Shown here piece after piece: positions 62,040 to 64,000 of a DNA stretch of 64,000 nucleotides. The stretch covers positions 23,525,613 through 23,589,612 of the forward strand of contig NC_072466.1 of the NCBI RefSeq assembly GCF_027596085.1, given 5' to 3'. Under the pieces are notes generated by a model. It ran no database searches. It was not told the DNA's origin and saw nothing but the letters and a program-made list of their open reading frames with translations. The translations under genes were made by a program, and so were the position numbers. The stretch comes from Anoplopoma fimbria (taxonomy: Eukaryota; Chordata; Actinopteri; Perciformes; Anoplopomatidae). Within the stretch, counting starts at the first letter, position 1. Each line of letters opens with the position of its first letter.

Positions 62040-62542
62040 ACAACACAGGTGCAAAAGTGCCTTTTGCTGATAACATTTTGTCGTTGTTTTTTCTTCCTCT
62101 GTGGTGGCGTGATCGGGGAATTGGGAACTGTGTTCAGCCACTGCTCTCCACCTGAAGGGAAAACTAACAGACTAATCGTGGAACTTTTAAAGTTTGTTTG
62201 CTGTTTCTAGAGGATGTCAAAGGGGGAACCCGGCAGTGTCGCTGTCACTCAAACGTGCCTCTTGTGCTCCCCCCCCCCTTCAGTGTCCCCTTTTCTGTCT
62301 CCTCGGTCATGAGTTAATGAAAAAGAAACTACGTTGCATGCTTTGTGTACAGTACACGGAGGCAGAAACTCCCCTCGATCTTTTTACTGTACATAATTTT
62401 AGAATGTGCCTTGAAAGCCTTCTTCCTCACACTATGAATCACTTGTATTTCCTGTAAGTATAGCTTTATAGACTTTATTAACTCTCTTTTTTTTCGTCTT
62501 GTTTTGTTTCCCCTCTTTCAAACAATTAAGCCCCTTGCTCCC

Positions 62543-62546
<4 letters not shown>

Positions 62547-62574
<28 letters not shown>
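62547..62574. repeat. tab2: Poly(T) run in TAB2 3' UTR
   Basis: About 28 Ts after a C-rich stretch. Confidence 0.9.
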
Positions 62575-62578
<4 letters not shown>

Positions 62579-63647
62579 CTTTTGACTTGATTTCTGTGAG
62601 AGTTGAAGCCTTGCAGAAGGAGAGCAGCAGAGCAGTTTTAAAACCCCTTGCAGTCATCATGAAGCTACGTCTGACCCGGCCCGTTCATCGCTTGTGTAAT
62701 TGCTGAGTTTCCTGTGTACGATCTGCAGATGCAGCAAAGAGGAAGGCGATGGAGGAGTCTATTTTTTGTTTGTTTTTTTCAAGACGCCAAATATGTCGGG
62801 ACTGTCGGGGGGGGGGAGGGAGGGAAGGGGTCAAAAAGCAAAAAATTACAAACTGCCATCTTATCTGACAACTGGAATGTAGGTTTTAATGTTTCGGGGA
62901 CAACTTCACCTCAGTGCAAAGAGACACTCGTTTTCCAGTACAATCAGGATGTTACTGCAGATCGATGGAACGTCTGATTGGGTTAAAGGTCTCCATGTCG
63001 CTGTGCACCTGACTCGGGTTTTTTGTGAGGTAACAAAGATCAAAGTGAACATGTTTCAGTTGAAAGTATACCTATGATGTAGAAATCTTCATATGGGTCC
63101 CATGTCTTTATATACACAACCAGTCACAATAGTTACAACATCATGGAAGCAGACAACATGACTGTCCACTTTGTATACTCTTGTTCGTATTTGGCTCATT
63201 TCATCCTCCTAAGCTTTTATTGATGAGGGTGTTTCTAAAGTTTACTTATTGTCATTAACTTACCTTAACTGTGGAGTAGTTACTTCTTTTTTTTTCCACA
63301 CTTGTGAAACGTTGCCTTGCGTCAGTGCCTTAGAACTATTGAATTTTTATTGATATCTATTCTGTCACATCAGAGTGCCATTTTTAAAATCGAAATTTTA
63401 GTCATGTTTAAACCCATTTAAAAGTAGAAGATGGATTATTGTCTATTAAGCACTTACGCCATACTTTTTTCCTTTTTTTTTTCCAATCCAAAGAAACCAG
63501 TTTTCAGCTTTATCTGCACCTTGGTGTGAAGAGGCAGTTTATTCATGTTTTATTAAATGGAAAAAAAATAATTTGGATATCTAAAGTGTTTCTTTGATTT
63601 TAGCTGGGAAAACTGTCTTTGTAACAGATAAGTTATTTGTAAAAATA

Positions 63648-63653
63648 ATTAAA
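63648..63653 (+). terminator. tab2: Candidate TAB2 poly(A) signal ATTAAA
   Basis: ATTAAA in a strongly A-rich context followed by a GT/T-rich stretch (TTTTTTTGGTTTGTCTTTGTG), which fits a cleavage and downstream element. Confidence 0.45.
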
Positions 63654-63670
63654 AAAATCTATTCTGAGTT

Positions 63671-64000
63671 TTTTTGGTTTGTCTTTGTGATACTCGTGTT
63701 TTTGTCCACTAGATGGCAGAAGAGACCAACATATGTTTGAGTAGCGGCCGCTGATCTGACCTGGAGATATTAACCCCACCAGTTTAATGTTACAAAATCT
63801 TTACATAGATGGCGTGTTTCAAAGGCCTTCAAAGTAATCTAAGCTAATTGGGCAAACATTTTGCTATGTCACAGCAGAAAAACTGCAGCTGGAACTAATT
63901 GTTTAAAATGGCTGCATTCCATTTCGGTTTTATTTAATTGCAAGGCTCTAGTATTGTGCATGATGTCTCAGTTTGACACTTGATAGTACTGTAGCATTGT
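63671..64000. other. Sequence downstream of TAB2
   Basis: The final 330 bp. No gene or recognised repeat. It could still be 3' UTR if a later poly(A) site is used. Confidence 0.6.

Larger units (their letters stand above)
61561..63670 (+). other. tab2: TAB2 3' UTR
   Basis: About 2.1 kb of non-coding sequence after the stop codon, with a (CA)n tract at 61953-62038 and a T run at 62547-62574. AU-rich ATTTA-type stretches lie toward the end. ATTAAA at 63552 and 63648 are the best poly(A) signals. The second sits in GTAAAAATAATTAAAAAAATC and is my preferred end. The exact end is not certain. Confidence 0.65.

Overview
This is vertebrate nuclear DNA, almost certainly from a ray-finned and probably percomorph fish. 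The evidence is spliced genes with GT-AG introns, very long (GT)n and (AT)n microsatellites, and dispersed repeats I recognise as common in teleosts. These include the 'TTTAGCAGACGC...CCAAAGCGACTTACA' repeat, a tRNA-derived SINE, a decayed LINE reverse transcriptase, and the '...GCCACGCCGCTAGCGTG' and 'GGAATAGTTTGACATTTTG' families. No prokaryotic gene, CRISPR array or viral gene was seen.
Layout. 1-8950 holds the 3' end of a CDK8/CDK19-type Mediator kinase gene on the + strand. Its last four coding exons are 851-948, 1120-1198, 3983-4228 and 7372-7497, and its 3' UTR has a poly(A) signal at 8923. The tail sequence fits CDK19 better than CDK8. About 13.7 kb follows with no recognisable gene (8951-22690): repeats, two minisatellite-like arrays and a GC-rich islet near 15.7-16.0 kb. 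A CpG-rich TATA-less promoter and a non-coding first exon ending in a strong donor lie at about 22.70-22.99 kb. I assign them to TAB2, the next gene on the same strand.
TAB2 coding exons are 50635-50736, 51672-53367, 55936-56096, 57174-57267, 59373-59468 (or 59453) and 61421-61560, followed by a 3' UTR of about 2.1 kb. The spliced product is about 762 residues, against 693 in human TAB2. It has an N-terminal CUE domain, a Ser/Gln/Pro-rich middle, a coiled coil, the TAK1-binding segment and a C-terminal NZF zinc finger. TAB2 intron 1 (about 27.5 kb) is dominated by simple repeats and also has a few unusually non-repetitive stretches that look like candidate conserved non-coding elements.
Roles. 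CDK19 is a cyclin C-dependent kinase of the Mediator kinase module. TAB2 is the ubiquitin-binding adaptor that brings TAK1 (MAP3K7) to K63-linked chains in NF-kB/JNK signalling. The two are neighbours here but not known to be functionally linked. I found no new multi-gene system. The observations most worth checking concern TAB2 splicing: two in-frame donors 15 nt apart, a possible unannotated 81-nt cassette exon, and a CFTR-like (TG)n tract touching an acceptor. A foldback repeat family and the tight CDK19-TAB2 linkage also deserve a look.
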